Below are positions 5,934-18,071 of a stretch of 45,558 nt of DNA, in pieces (position 1 is the stretch's first letter; every line of letters starts with the position of its first letter). Origin of the DNA: Planctomycetota bacterium (lineage in GTDB: Bacteria; Planctomycetota; Phycisphaerae; Phycisphaerales; UBA1924); contig JAJRXR010000080.1 in NCBI GenBank assembly GCA_024276195.1, forward strand, positions 1-45,558. The letters run 5' to 3'. The position numbers and the translations under genes were made by a program. The notes below the pieces were generated by a model. The model worked only from the letters and a program-made list of their open reading frames with translations. It was not told the origin of the DNA and did not search any database.

Positions 5934-8909
5934 TCATGGGCAGCCGGCGGCGAAGGCGGTGAGGAAGGCGAGCACGTCGGAGAAGTCGAAGACGCCCAGG
6001 GGAGCGGCAAGGTCGGCGGCGGGGTCCATCGCGCCGAAGGCGGTGAGGAAGGCGAGCACGTCGGAGAAATCGAGGACGCCGAAGGGGGCGGCGAGGTCGG
6101 CGGGGCCGCATGTGCAGGTGCTGTTGAGCGGGGTGCTTGCCGGGTCTGCGGGGTCGGCGCAGGCGTCGAGCTCGTCGCGGTCGAAGTGCATGTCGGAGTC
6201 GCGATCGACGCCGATGCGGAACTCGGAGCCGGCGGGGACGAGGGTGAAGGTGATCTCGGAGCCGGGGGCGGCGAGGGCGAGGAGGTCGCTCTGCGAGAGT
6301 GTTTCGGAGGCGCGGTCGGACTGGTAGGTGTCGGAGCCGATGTAGGTGTAGCCGCGGAGCTCGCCGGCGATGAGGCCCTTGGCGACGAGTGCGACATCGC
6401 CCGAGTTGGCGAGGGCGGTGAACTGTCCGAGGAGGATGATCTGATCGATGGGGGCGGCGCCGAAGTCGATGAGGGTGGTCTGGGCGCCGACGCCGGCGTG
6501 GGTGTCCTGGCTCAGGGGGCCTGGGGGTTCGAGGATGGAGTTTCCGGTGGGCAGGTCGGAGCCAGAGAAGGCGAGCATGAAGGCGGTGAGATCTGCGAGC
6601 TGCTGGAGGTTGTCGATGTCGAAGGCGGGCTCGGCGAGGAAGCGTTCGATGGAATCGACGGAGCCGTCGTGGAGGAAGCCGAAGCCGGCGGTGTTGCGGA
6701 GCTGGGTGGTGTTGAAGCCGTTTTTTTCGTAGGTGGAGCGGAGCTGGGGGATTTTGATGGAGGTGTTGGTGGAGCCGTCAACGGAGACGAGGGCGTGGTG
6801 GAGTTCGCCGAGGGGGCCTGGGGGGATTGGCTGGAGGGAGACGCCGACGATTTCCATGCCGGTGCCCATGCCTGTGGGGAGGGTGTGGCATGTGGAGCAC
6901 TGGGCGCCGTCGAGGAAGGAGAAGCGGTAGGCGTTGAGGCCGGTCTGTGCGTTGCCGTTGGGCATGGGCTGGCCCGGGGCGCTGAAGCGGCCGGTGGTGA
7001 AGTGCCCGGTGAGGGGGAGGTTGGTGGGGAGCGAGTTATCAAGAGCGCGGAAGGGGTTGGGGGGGAAGGCGATGGTGCTGAGGAAGTCCTCAAACTCTTG
7101 CATCTCTGCGGGGGTGAGGTCGTCGTCGTCGCCGAGGAGGGAGATGAAGGCGCCGTTGAACTCTTCGATGCCGGTGCGGTCGCCGCGCCAGTGGTGTGGC
7201 TCTTTGCCGATGATGTCCTGGAGGGTCTGGGTGGTCATCGGCCCCTTCATGGGGTGCCATGCGTCGCAGCCTCCGTCGAGGCAGTTCTGGTCGAAGGCTC
7301 GCATGTCACCTGCGGGGTCGCCCAGATCCCAGGCGAGGCGGTCGGTGCGGGCGTCGATGTGGCACGAGGCGCACGAGGCCTGACCCAGGCCGGAGTTTTT
7401 GTGGGTGTCGTAGAGGTGCTTGCGTCCGACGACGATGGCCTGGGGTGTGGGGTCGAAGAGCTGGACCTGGGCGAGTTCGGTCTCGGTCAGGAGATCGACG
7501 ACGGAGATGGAGCCGTCGAACTTGTTCATGACGTAGAGGCGGTCGCGGGGCTCGTCGAGGGAGAGGCCAGTGGGGCCTTGGCCGACTTCGATGGTGTCGT
7601 TGATCGTGGTGCGGGTGAGGGCGGAATCGAAGACGCCGACGTTGTTCGAGCCCATGGCGGCGACGTAGGCGGTGACACCATCGGAGGAGAAGACGACGGC
7701 ACGGGGATCGCCCAGGGATTTGTCGCGCTCGGATTGGGCGATGGGGGAGAAGCCGGGGCCGGGGGCGTAGGTGAGGTGGGGGTTGAGGTCGGTGATGGCG
7801 GCGGAGGCCGGGTTGAGCGGGTTGACCACGGCGCCATGGACGCGGACGAATCGCCCGTTGACGACGGGCTCGAAGCGGGTTTCGTTGGTGGCTTCGAGGC
7901 CGACGACGGCGATCTCGCCCGTGACGGGGTTGACAGCGACGCCCATGCAGGCGTTCATCAGGCCTGTGGCGTAGGAGACGGAGAGCGCGGAGGTGTCGAT
8001 GATGGCGAGGTCCTGATCGACGAGCGTCCAGCCGGGCTGGCGCCCGGAGAGGGCGGCCTGTGGACCAGAGACGAGGTCGGTCCAGTCGCCGGCGTTGTCG
8101 TCCATCCAGCGCCCGGAGTCGTTTTCACGAACGATGAGGCCGACGCGGATGGGGGTGGGGTTGGCGGCGTTGACGGGGGGGCTGAAGGAGGCGCCGTCGT
8201 TGGGCGGTGGGTTGAGCCCGGACCATGGGCCGGCGGGATCGGAGACGACGTTGGGGGGGAAGGCGATGATGCCGGCGTTGGCGATGCCGCCGCCGAGGAT
8301 GGTGGTGGCATTGCCGGACTCGAAGATGGCGGCGTAGACGGTCATGCCATCGGGGCTGACCGCGAGGGCGCGCGGGTCTTCGCCCTCGATCTGGATCTCG
8401 GTGAGCGGCGATGAGGGATCGGCGGGGTCGAAGACCTGGATGAGGTTGGCCTGCGAGCAGGTGACGAAGGCGCGCTCGGGGATGCCCGCGAAGACGACGT
8501 CGGCGGGTTCGTCGGCGGTCTTGATCGTGCGCACGACGTGCATGGTCGTCAGATCAACAACGGAGATGGAATCGGAGATGTGGTTGACGACCCAGGCCTC
8601 GGTGTTGGACCTGGCCCTGACGGAGACGGGGTCGAGCCCGACGGGGACGGAAGCCTCGACGACGGGCAGAGGCCCGGTCAGGTCGAGGACTTCGAGGCGG
8701 TTGTCGGGGGTGTTGACGGCGAGGAGGCGAGAGCCGTCGGGGGTCGCGTGGAGCGGGTGGACGTGGGGGGATTCCCAGTTGACGAAGGTGTCGATGAGCC
8801 CCTGCTCGATGATGTGGACGCGCGGGTCGGCGGTTGGGACGCTCAGGGCGAGCGCGACGATGGCGGCGCCGGCGGCGAGCGCGGCGAGGGTGGGTGCGGC
8901 GCTGGGCAT
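5934..8909 (-). CDS. Secreted beta-propeller/di-haem cytochrome c protein with C-terminal dockerin-like tag
   Basis: A 991-residue exported protein. After a signal or anchor helix (6-24) comes a YncE/YVTN-type propeller (about 45-500) with repeated motifs such as ISVVDL, ALAVSPDG and AVVFSSDG. A cytochrome-c-peroxidase-like part (about 500-800) has two haem attachment motifs, CASCH (513-517) and CSTCH (671-675), plus MGTGM and HDGS segments. The tag begins at C934 and ends GCP. The fold order suggests an extracellular or surface redox protein related to MauG/CCP-type proteins fused to a propeller; the electron partner is unknown. The start is supported by AGGAGA eight bases upstream. Haem attachment implies a cytochrome c maturation system elsewhere. 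Confidence 0.88.
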   Translation of the reverse strand: MPSAAPTLAALAAGAAIVALALSVPTADPRVHIIEQGLIDTFVNWESPHVHPLHATPDGSRLLAVNTPDNRLEVLDLTGPLPVVEASVPVGLDPVSVRARSNTEAWVVNHISDSISVVDLTTMHVVRTIKTADEPADVVFAGIPERAFVTCSQANLIQVFDPADPSSPLTEIQIEGEDPRALAVSPDGMTVYAAIFESGNATTILGGGIANAGIIAFPPNVVSDPAGPWSGLNPPPNDGASFSPPVNAANPTPIRVGLIVRENDSGRWMDDNAGDWTDLVSGPQAALSGRQPGWTLVDQDLAIIDTSALSVSYATGLMNACMGVAVNPVTGEIAVVGLEATNETRFEPVVNGRFVRVHGAVVNPLNPASAAITDLNPHLTYAPGPGFSPIAQSERDKSLGDPRAVVFSSDGVTAYVAAMGSNNVGVFDSALTRTTINDTIEVGQGPTGLSLDEPRDRLYVMNKFDGSISVVDLLTETELAQVQLFDPTPQAIVVGRKHLYDTHKNSGLGQASCASCHIDARTDRLAWDLGDPAGDMRAFDQNCLDGGCDAWHPMKGPMTTQTLQDIIGKEPHHWRGDRTGIEEFNGAFISLLGDDDDLTPAEMQEFEDFLSTIAFPPNPFRALDNSLPTNLPLTGHFTTGRFSAPGQPMPNGNAQTGLNAYRFSFLDGAQCSTCHTLPTGMGTGMEIVGVSLQPIPPGPLGELHHALVSVDGSTNTSIKIPQLRSTYEKNGFNTTQLRNTAGFGFLHDGSVDSIERFLAEPAFDIDNLQQLADLTAFMLAFSGSDLPTGNSILEPPGPLSQDTHAGVGAQTTLIDFGAAPIDQIILLGQFTALANSGDVALVAKGLIAGELRGYTYIGSDTYQSDRASETLSQSDLLALAAPGSEITFTLVPAGSEFRIGVDRDSDMHFDRDELDACADPADPASTPLNSTCTCGPADLAAPFGVLDFSDVLAFLTAFGAMDPAADLAAPLGVFDFSDVLAFLTAFAAGCP

Positions 8910-8981
8910 GAATCTCTCTCCTGGGGACTGAACCGAGACCGGGCCAGTGTCTCAGGGAGTACGGCGAGCGTCAAGGGCTCG

Positions 8982-10040
8982 TTACGGGCATCCGGCGGCG
9001 AAGGCGCCCAGGAAGGCGATGACGTCGGAAAAGTCGAAGACGCCTGTGGGCGGCGCGAGATCGGCGGCGGGGTCGCCAGCTGAGAAGAGCGTGAGGAAGG
9101 CGATGACATCGGAGAAGTCGAGCGTGCCGAGCGGCTCGGCGAGGTCGGCGGCGTTGCAGGCGGGGCTCTGGCCGTTGGCGACGATGTTGATCGCGCCGGT
9201 CGCGTTGATCGTGGCGCCTGCGAACTGGAGGCTGAGGAGGACCGAGGCGGTGTCGGCGCCGAGCGTGGGCAGCTCGAGGGGGATGTTCTCGACCGGGGGC
9301 GTTGCGCTGAGGTCGATGAGCTGAGAGAGGTCGGCCAGGTCAATCGTGAGGGTGACGGAGGCGGAGGCGTCGGGGTTGATGACGAGCTGGCCCGTGAGGG
9401 GAAGGACGGCGTCGAAGACGGTCTCGGGGAGGGGGAAGGTCGCGGAATCGGCGCTGATGGTGAGGCTGACGGGGACGGCGCCGAGCATGGTGAAGGTGTC
9501 AACGCCTGCGGGGGTGAGGACGCCCGGCAGGGCGCTGGGGGCGGTCTGGGCGAGGGAGAGGGCGGTGAGCTGGGAGGTGGAGATCGGGAGGGTGATGGGG
9601 ACGCCGCCGGGGAAGATGAAGGTGGGGTTGATGGTGTTGAAGGTGCTCCACTCGAGTGTGACGTCGATGCCTGAGTCGGCGACGCCGGCGCTGATGAGAT
9701 CGAGCGCGAGTGCGGAGATGTCAAAGGTGAGGGCGTCGGTGTCGAAGGCGAGGTCGAAGGCGCCCGAGGGGCTGGTGTCGATGGTGGTGGAGGAGAGGAC
9801 ATCGAGGCTGAGGGGGATGGGATTGTTGCCGGAGCCGCCGAAGAATCCGGGGCGGGTCTGGGTGCCGACGGGGTTGGTGGCGGCGTCGAAATCGCCGATG
9901 AGCGTGCCCTCGGAGTCGGCTAGGAGTGAGGTTGTGGCGAGGACGGAGCTGGCGTTCTGATCGACGACGAAGGCGAGGTCGCCCCCAGCGAAGGCGGGCA
10001 GGGCAAGGGCGGCGACGATGGCGATGGGCATGCGGGGCAT
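8982..10040 (-). CDS. Secreted protein of unknown function with C-terminal dockerin-like tag
   Basis: A 352-residue exported protein. The signal peptide (1-18, cleaving near AFA-GG) is clear. The central region (about 20-290) is rich in small and hydroxyl residues with alternating hydrophobics (PIPLSLDVLSSTTID, ASVTLTIDLADLSQL), suggesting a beta-sandwich; no catalytic motif or known family is recognised. The dockerin-like tag runs from C295 to the GCP terminus. GGAG six bases before the ATG supports the start, and the leader CACACCCGGAG is shared exactly with the protease gene at 5629. It could be an adhesin, carbohydrate-binding or structural protein; nothing in the sequence decides. Confidence 0.82.
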   Translation of the reverse strand: MPRMPIAIVAALALPAFAGGDLAFVVDQNASSVLATTSLLADSEGTLIGDFDAATNPVGTQTRPGFFGGSGNNPIPLSLDVLSSTTIDTSPSGAFDLAFDTDALTFDISALALDLISAGVADSGIDVTLEWSTFNTINPTFIFPGGVPITLPISTSQLTALSLAQTAPSALPGVLTPAGVDTFTMLGAVPVSLTISADSATFPLPETVFDAVLPLTGQLVINPDASASVTLTIDLADLSQLIDLSATPPVENIPLELPTLGADTASVLLSLQFAGATINATGAINIVANGQSPACNAADLAEPLGTLDFSDVIAFLTLFSAGDPAADLAPPTGVFDFSDVIAFLGAFAAGCP

Positions 10041-10433
10041 GTGAGACTCCGGGTGTGGTTTGGTTTGCTGGGAGGCTTTTTACGGGCGGCTGGCGGTCAA
10101 CGCAGCTCGATGAGTTGTATCACGCCCCCACGTCGAGGCGGCGGGGGTGTGGGCGGAACTGGTCTGGGGTGAAAGAGACGGTTGCTGCGCGTCGGGCGGG
10201 TAGACCACGCACTGGGCGGCGGCGTTGGAGGCGGTGAAGGTTTTGATGGCGATGACGGCGGCGATGAGGAGAGTCTCGCCCGCGTAGGTCGGGGGGACGG
10301 ATTGCTTGCGTCGAACTCTCATGGACGCATTGTCCTCTGTCGGGCGGCTCGATCAAGGGCGAAGATGGGGGTTGCGGGCGGAGATGGGCTATCGGGCGTG
10401 GGGTGGGGGCGTGGGACGGGAAAGAGAGGCGGC
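10041..10433. other. Intergenic region between a dockerin gene and the tRNA-Phe promoter
   Basis: Nearly 400 bases between divergent units. Apart from a possible small minus-strand gene (10080-10322), no coding or RNA feature is supported. The promoter of the tagged gene starting at 10040 should lie in the first part of this stretch. Confidence 0.5.
10080..10322 (-). CDS. Possible small membrane-anchored protein
   Basis: An 80-codon frame in an otherwise gene-free stretch. The start is basic (MRVRRKQS), followed by a moderately hydrophobic segment (about residues 17-36, TLLIAAVIAIKTFTASNAAA) and a polar Ser/Thr/Pro tail. A purine-rich GAGGACA lies about ten bases before the ATG. It does not overlap another gene, but codon bias cannot be judged from so short a frame and no homologue is recognised. 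It may equally be chance. Confidence 0.25.
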   Translation of the reverse strand: MRVRRKQSVPPTYAGETLLIAAVIAIKTFTASNAAAQCVVYPPDAQQPSLSPQTSSAHTPAASTWGRDTTHRAALTASRP

Positions 10434-10461
10434 TTGACGAGGCGCTGGGGGGAGGTATTGT
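10434..10461 (+). promoter_or_regulatory. Probable sigma70-type promoter of tRNA-Phe
   Basis: TTGACG (10434-10439) and TATTGT (10456-10461) with a 16-base spacer, placing the transcript start about 25 bases before the tRNA 5' end. Position and quality fit a stable-RNA promoter. Confidence 0.5.
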
Positions 10462-10491
10462 TGTCGCTCAGCCCGCGACAGCGCGGGCGGC

Positions 10492-10564
10492 GGGCAGGTA
10501 GCTCAGTTGGTAGAGCACCGCATTGAAAATGCGGGTGTCGGCGGTTCAAGTCCGCCTCTGCCCA
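10492..10564 (+). tRNA. tRNA-Phe (anticodon GAA)
   Basis: Complete 73-base cloverleaf: acceptor GGGCAGG pairing with TCTGCCC, D-arm GCTC...GAGC, anticodon stem CCGCA/TGCGG with loop TTGAAAA (anticodon GAA), T-arm GGCGG-TTCAAGT-CCGCC, discriminator A. The CCA end is not encoded. A terminator follows directly. Confidence 0.97.
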
Positions 10565-10568
10565 TTTC

Positions 10569-10597
10569 GGAGCCTCTGATTTGAGGCTTCTTTTTTA
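10569..10597 (+). terminator. Rho-independent terminator of tRNA-Phe
   Basis: Stem AGCCTC/GAGGCT with loop TGATTT, followed by TCTTTTTT. Only five bases separate the tRNA end from the hairpin. The T-tract runs into the TAA stop of the convergent CYTH gene. Confidence 0.85.
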
Positions 10598-11140
10598 TGC
10601 GCTCTCGTTTGACGGCGCGTCTTCTGGCGCGAGCATGTCCGAGTAGCTGACCGCGACGGGCTCGCCCGTAGCGGGCATGAAGGCGGCGCGGATCTTTTCG
10701 TTGCGCTCGCGGCACTGGACCACGGTCCGCTTCTGGCTGACCGGGGCTTCGCACTCGATGAAGTCGCCAAGACCCTCGACGTGGTCGATGTGGATGCGTA
10801 CGGCGTCGAGCATCCAGAGCTCTCGGCGTTTTTTGACGACGACCCAGACGGGCATGGGGCGGAGGCCGAAGCGTTGGCGGGCCTCGTCCTCGGTGTAGAT
10901 GGTGAAGTTGGAGAGCTTGGGGCGGACGATGTTGGCGCGGTCGTAGAAGATGAACTCGACGGGCTCGGGGGCGCCCGTGTCAACAGCGACGGACTCGCGT
11001 TTTTTGAGGCGCCCGTGGGGGACGCGGAAGTAGGTGTCGGTCTGGTCGAGGGTGGTGGTGAGGGCGGCGCCGAGGGTGCGCGCGATGCCGCGGGCGAGGT
11101 CGGGGTCTCGAAGCTCGGCTTTGAACTCGACGTTGTGCAT
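10595..11140 (-). CDS. CYTH domain protein (CyaB/ThTPase-like)
   Basis: A 181-residue protein of the CYTH superfamily, which act on triphosphate substrates with divalent metals inside a beta-tunnel. The N-terminus NVEFKAEL matches the NxExKA form of the signature in CyaB-like members (E5, K7), and QTDTYFRVPHGRLKKRE (33-49) is the typical second motif, with later basic and acidic strands (KLSNFTIY, DHVEGLGDFIECE). Adenylate cyclase, thiamine triphosphatase and inorganic triphosphatase activities all occur in the family; the substrate cannot be told. It lies 29 bases downstream of ligA on the same strand and is probably co-transcribed. Confidence 0.85.
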   Translation of the reverse strand: MHNVEFKAELRDPDLARGIARTLGAALTTTLDQTDTYFRVPHGRLKKRESVAVDTGAPEPVEFIFYDRANIVRPKLSNFTIYTEDEARQRFGLRPMPVWVVVKKRRELWMLDAVRIHIDHVEGLGDFIECEAPVSQKRTVVQCRERNEKIRAAFMPATGEPVAVSYSDMLAPEDAPSNESA

Positions 11141-11169
11141 GGGGCAGGTGACCGGCGGACGCGCCGAGG

Positions 11170-14878
<3,709 letters not shown>

Positions 14879-14989
14879 AATGGGAGCGCGAGAATCGTGT
14901 TGACGCGGCGGAAGCGGGTACGATGAAGCAGTGAGAGCGGGGCAAGGCGGCCCCGAGTGCCCGGGCGATGGCTCGGGAAAGGAGTTCGG

Positions 14990-15301
14990 ATGAACACGCT
15001 CGGAATTATTCCGAACCTGGGCGCCCCGGAGCTGTTGATCCTGGGGATCATTTTGTTGCTGCTGTTCGGGCGAAGGCTGCCCGAGGTGGGCAAGAGCCTG
15101 GGGCAGGGGATCGTGCAGTTCAAGAAGGGGCTGCGCGATATCGAGGCGGACGTGGATGATGCTGTGGCTCGGCCCGAGGCGGCCCGGTTCGAGAGCGCCA
15201 AAACCCCGACCGACGCGAGCGGGCAGGATGTTCGTGTCAGCCAGACGGACGCGGTCGAGACGGCGCGGCCCGAGGGTGGGCAGGCGCCGACGGGCCAGTG
15301 A
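14990..15301 (+). CDS. tatA: Twin-arginine translocase subunit TatA
   Basis: Pore-forming subunit of the Tat pathway, which exports folded proteins. The 103-residue product has the family layout: one N-terminal helix (about residues 11-26, GAPELLILGIILLLLFG), the FG hinge (26-27), LPEVGKSLG at the start of the amphipathic helix (30-50), then an acidic, disordered tail. The start is fixed by AAAGGAG six bases before the ATG; two upstream in-frame starts would add residues not found in the family. TatB has similar architecture; the short hinge and tail favour TatA. No tatC is in the window. It follows folD by 111 bases and precedes tRNA-Met. Confidence 0.93.
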   Translation: MNTLGIIPNLGAPELLILGIILLLLFGRRLPEVGKSLGQGIVQFKKGLRDIEADVDDAVARPEAARFESAKTPTDASGQDVRVSQTDAVETARPEGGQAPTGQ

Positions 15302-15325
15302 CGCCCGATGCGATGGATTCGGGGG

Positions 15326-15353
15326 TTGCCGATGGGCGCTTCCGGGCTAGGAT
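15326..15353 (+). promoter_or_regulatory. Probable promoter of tRNA-Met
   Basis: TTGCCG (15326-15331) and TAGGAT (15348-15353) with a 16-base spacer, about 20 bases before the tRNA 5' end. Confidence 0.4.
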
Positions 15354-15372
15354 CCGCCCAGACCAGACCTCT

Positions 15373-15446
15373 GGCGAGGTAGCTCAGCTGGCTAGAGCGG
15401 CGGATTCATAACCCGCAGGTCGGGAGTTCAAGTCTCCCCCTCGCCA
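15373..15446 (+). tRNA. tRNA-Met (anticodon CAT, elongator type)
   Basis: Complete 74-base cloverleaf: acceptor GGCGAGG/CCTCGCC, D-arm with GCTC...GAGC, anticodon loop TTCATAA, T-arm GGGAG-TTCAAGT-CTCCC, discriminator A, no encoded CCA. The anticodon stem has one A-C mismatch next to the loop. It lacks the three G-C pairs and unpaired acceptor end of an initiator, and the other CAT tRNA in the window (25861-25933) matches the Ile2 pattern, so elongator Met is the best call. Confidence 0.9.
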
Positions 15447-15455
15447 CTTTCGACC

Positions 15456-15484
15456 AGGCCCCGCCCTCGCGCGGGGCCTTTGTC
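15456..15484 (+). terminator. Rho-independent terminator of tRNA-Met
   Basis: Nine-bp stem AGGCCCCGC/GCGGGGCCT with loop CCTCGC, followed by TTTGT. It starts ten bases after the tRNA. Confidence 0.75.
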
Positions 15485-15584
15485 GTAGGGGACGCAATAC
15501 CGGGGTATGCTCGGCGTTGAGCGGGCAGGCCCGGGGTCTCGCTCGGCGATCGTGCGGACTTTTTTGGCGCCCGGAGAACTGACC

Positions 15585-16571
15585 ATGAACGGGAAGATGA
15601 TCGGCGCAGCCCTGGGCATTCTCGGCGCGGCGGGGGCTGGAGCGGTGGTCGCGTACCAGGCGTCTCGACCTGCGGCGGTCGAGGAGGAGACGCAGGCGGC
15701 GGAGGCGGAAACGCCAGAGATCGTGGTCCCCAAGGCGCCGACGCGGGAGCGACTGCGGGATGAGCGCGGCTCGTTCGAGGGTCGGGGCGGGTTTGACCGG
15801 TCTCGGTGGGATACGGACGGGGACGGGGAGTTGAGCCAGGAAGAACGGCGGGCGATGATCGCGTCCATGCGGGCCGAGCGGATGGCGCGCATGGATCTTG
15901 ATGGCGATGGCGAGGTCAGCGATGAGGAGCGTCGGGCGGCTCGGCGCGAGTGGTTCAAGAACTCGCGGCGCGGGCGCCAGATCGCGAGCCGGTATGACAT
16001 TGACGGCGATGGCGAGCTGAGCGATAGCGAGATGGCGGTGATGGAAGAGGCGAGGCGGGCGCGCGAGCAGGAGCGTCTGGATCGGCGGATCGCGGAGTTT
16101 GATCTTGATGGGGATGGAGAGCTCGATGACATAGAGGAATCGCTGGCGCGAGACGCCGAGCGGGCGCAGCGCCAGGAGTTCATGGACCAGCTCACGCAGC
16201 GGTTTGACAGCGACGGCGACGGGCGACTCTCGGGCGATGAGCGTCAGGACGCCTTTTCCCAGTTCCGTTCCGCCCGCGAGCGGCAGAGCTTTCGCGAGCG
16301 GTACGACGTTGCGGCGGACGGGAGCGTGGACAACCAGGATTTCGAGTCGTTCCTGATGCGGTACAACGAGGGGGCGATGAGCGCGGATGTCAACAGCGAC
16401 GGCGTGCTCGACCAGGGCGACGTGCAGGCGTTTCGTGATTTGATGATCGAGCACGAGATCGCGGGGGAGGACGAGCTGAACCTCGACGAGTTGTTTGGGG
16501 GCAGGGGCGGAGGCTTCGGAGGGTTTCGGGGCGGAGGCGGCGGCGGGCGAGGTGGGGGTGGCGGTCCCTGA
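15585..16571 (+). CDS. Membrane-anchored protein with seven EF-hand loops and a glycine-rich tail
   Basis: A 328-residue protein with an N-terminal hydrophobic segment (about 5-24, signal peptide or anchor) and then seven EF-hand-like loops. Those at 76-87, 104-115, 138-149, 173-184 and 208-219 keep the full DxDGDGxLxxxE/D pattern; those at 241-252 and 268-279 are degenerate. Arg/Glu-rich linker helices separate them by about 27-35 residues, and the C-terminus (306-328) is almost pure Gly with Arg and Phe. Calcium binding outside the cytoplasm is the natural inference; partner and role are unknown. The start is chosen from GGAG about eight bases upstream and the hydrophobic segment directly after the ATG. 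The frame is open 26 codons further upstream without a signal sequence. Confidence 0.85.
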   Translation: MNGKMIGAALGILGAAGAGAVVAYQASRPAAVEEETQAAEAETPEIVVPKAPTRERLRDERGSFEGRGGFDRSRWDTDGDGELSQEERRAMIASMRAERMARMDLDGDGEVSDEERRAARREWFKNSRRGRQIASRYDIDGDGELSDSEMAVMEEARRAREQERLDRRIAEFDLDGDGELDDIEESLARDAERAQRQEFMDQLTQRFDSDGDGRLSGDERQDAFSQFRSARERQSFRERYDVAADGSVDNQDFESFLMRYNEGAMSADVNSDGVLDQGDVQAFRDLMIEHEIAGEDELNLDELFGGRGGGFGGFRGGGGGGRGGGGGP

Positions 16572-16613
16572 GCCTTTGACCCCCGGATCTTCGCGGGGCG
16601 GTACCGTGTCTGA

Positions 16614-18062
16614 ATGGACTGGCGACTGCTCGCGACGATTGCGCTCATTGGCGGGGACTGGGTGCTGCGGATCGGGCTGTCGCTGCGGGTGGTGATGCGC
16701 CGGCGCGAGGCGTCGGCGTCGCTGGCGTGGTTGTCGTTGATTTTCTTTGTGCCGTTTGTGGGTGGGGTGGTGTACCTGCTTGTGGGCGAGAGCCGCCTGG
16801 GGGCGTCGCGGGCGGCGCGGTATCAGCAGGTGACCAAGTCGCTGTTCGAGCAGGGGGCGGGGCTGTGGATTCAGCGCCGGGCGTGGGGCGGGGCGGCGGC
16901 TCGGTTCGAGCAGATCGCGCGTCTGGGGATGGCGCAGACGGATCTGCCCCCGTTCAGAGGGAACACGATCGACCTGTTCGGGCGGAGCGGGAGCTTTCTG
17001 GGGGCGCTGTGCGAGGACATCGATCGTGCGCAGGATCACTGTCATGTGCAGACGTACATCTGGCAGGTTGGCGGGGGGCCGGACCGGGTGGTCGAGGCGC
17101 TTGAGCGGGCGGCGGGGCGCGGGGTGGCGTGCCGAGTGCTGGTTGATTCGTACGGGGCGAAGGGGTTTTTGCGGAGCGATCGGGCGAGGCGCCTGCGGGG
17201 CGCCGGCGTCGAGGTGCTCGGGGCGCTGCCGGCCAACCCGGTGCGGATGCTGTTTCGGAGGCTGGACCTGCGCAACCACCGGAAGATCGTGGTGATCGAC
17301 GGGAAGATCGCGTACGCGGGTAGCCAGAACATGACCGACGACGCGTTCCGGGTGTCGCGGCGCAAGCACGTCGGGCCTTGGATCGACGCGACGGCGCGGA
17401 TCGAGGGCGTGGCGGCGCAGGCGCTGGGGCTGGTTTTTTTGCGAGACTGGCAGCTCGACAGCGGGACGGACATTGACATGACCGCGTTCCTGCCGGAGAT
17501 CGAGATCGGGGAGGGGGCGGAGGCGCAGGTGCTGCCATCGGGGCCTGGGGGGGCGCCGACGGCGATCAGACGGGCGGTGCTGGAGATGATCCACGCGGCG
17601 CGGGAGGAGTTGATTTTGACGACGCCGTACTTTGTGCCGGACGAGGCGATCAAGACGGCGCTCGAATCAGCGGCGATGCGCGGGGTGTAGGTGTCGGTGG
17701 TGGTGCCGCGGAAGCTGGATGCGCCGCTGGTGCAGCTCGCGAGCCAGTCGCACTTTCTGGACCTGCTCGATGCGGGGGTGCGGATTTACCGGCACGGGGC
17801 GGGGCTGCTGCACGCGAAGACGATCACGGTGGATCGCGAGCTGGGCGTGATCGGGTCTGCGAACTTTGATACGCGGAGCTTCCGCCTGAACTTTGAGGTG
17901 ACGCTGCTGATCTACGACACGGACGTGGCGAGCCGGCTTCGGATGCTTCAGCGTGAGTACATGGGGGAGTCGGAGGCGGTGGAGGCGAGCGCCTGGGCGA
18001 AGCGGGGGGCGCTTGCGGAGCTGGGCGAGAATATCGCGCGCCTTGCGGGGCCACTTCTTTAG
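16614..18062 (+). pseudogene. cls: Cardiolipin synthase-type phospholipase D gene interrupted by one in-frame amber codon
   Basis: Cardiolipin synthases join two phosphatidylglycerols using two HKD motifs. Reading through, the 482-residue span matches the family: two N-terminal membrane helices (about 5-25 and 38-58), first HKD H222-x-K224-x4-D229 (NHRKIVVID), second HKD H400-x-K402-x4-D407 (HAKTITVD). A TAG at 17688-17690 (codon 359, in AMRGV-stop-VSVVVP) splits it; the frame is intact on both sides. The truncated product would lack the second HKD and should be inactive, since both motifs form one active site. Either a recent nonsense mutation (one base from GAG or AAG), a sequencing error, or readthrough. 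A restart at GTG 17691 would give an inactive half. It converges on the hydrolase gene at 18072. Confidence 0.85.
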
Positions 18063-18071
18063 GGCGATGAT

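Noticed and set aside
5901-8414. Very long plus-strand open frame opposite the di-haem gene.
   Set aside because: Gly/Glu/Val-rich composition typical of the antisense of a GC-rich gene; the minus strand encodes recognised domains with a signal peptide and ribosome-binding site.
17688-17690. Pyrrolysine or other programmed amber decoding in the cardiolipin synthase gene.
   Set aside because: TAG ends several ordinary genes here, the position is not catalytic, and no suppressor tRNA or synthetase is in the window. Readthrough is kept only as a minor option.
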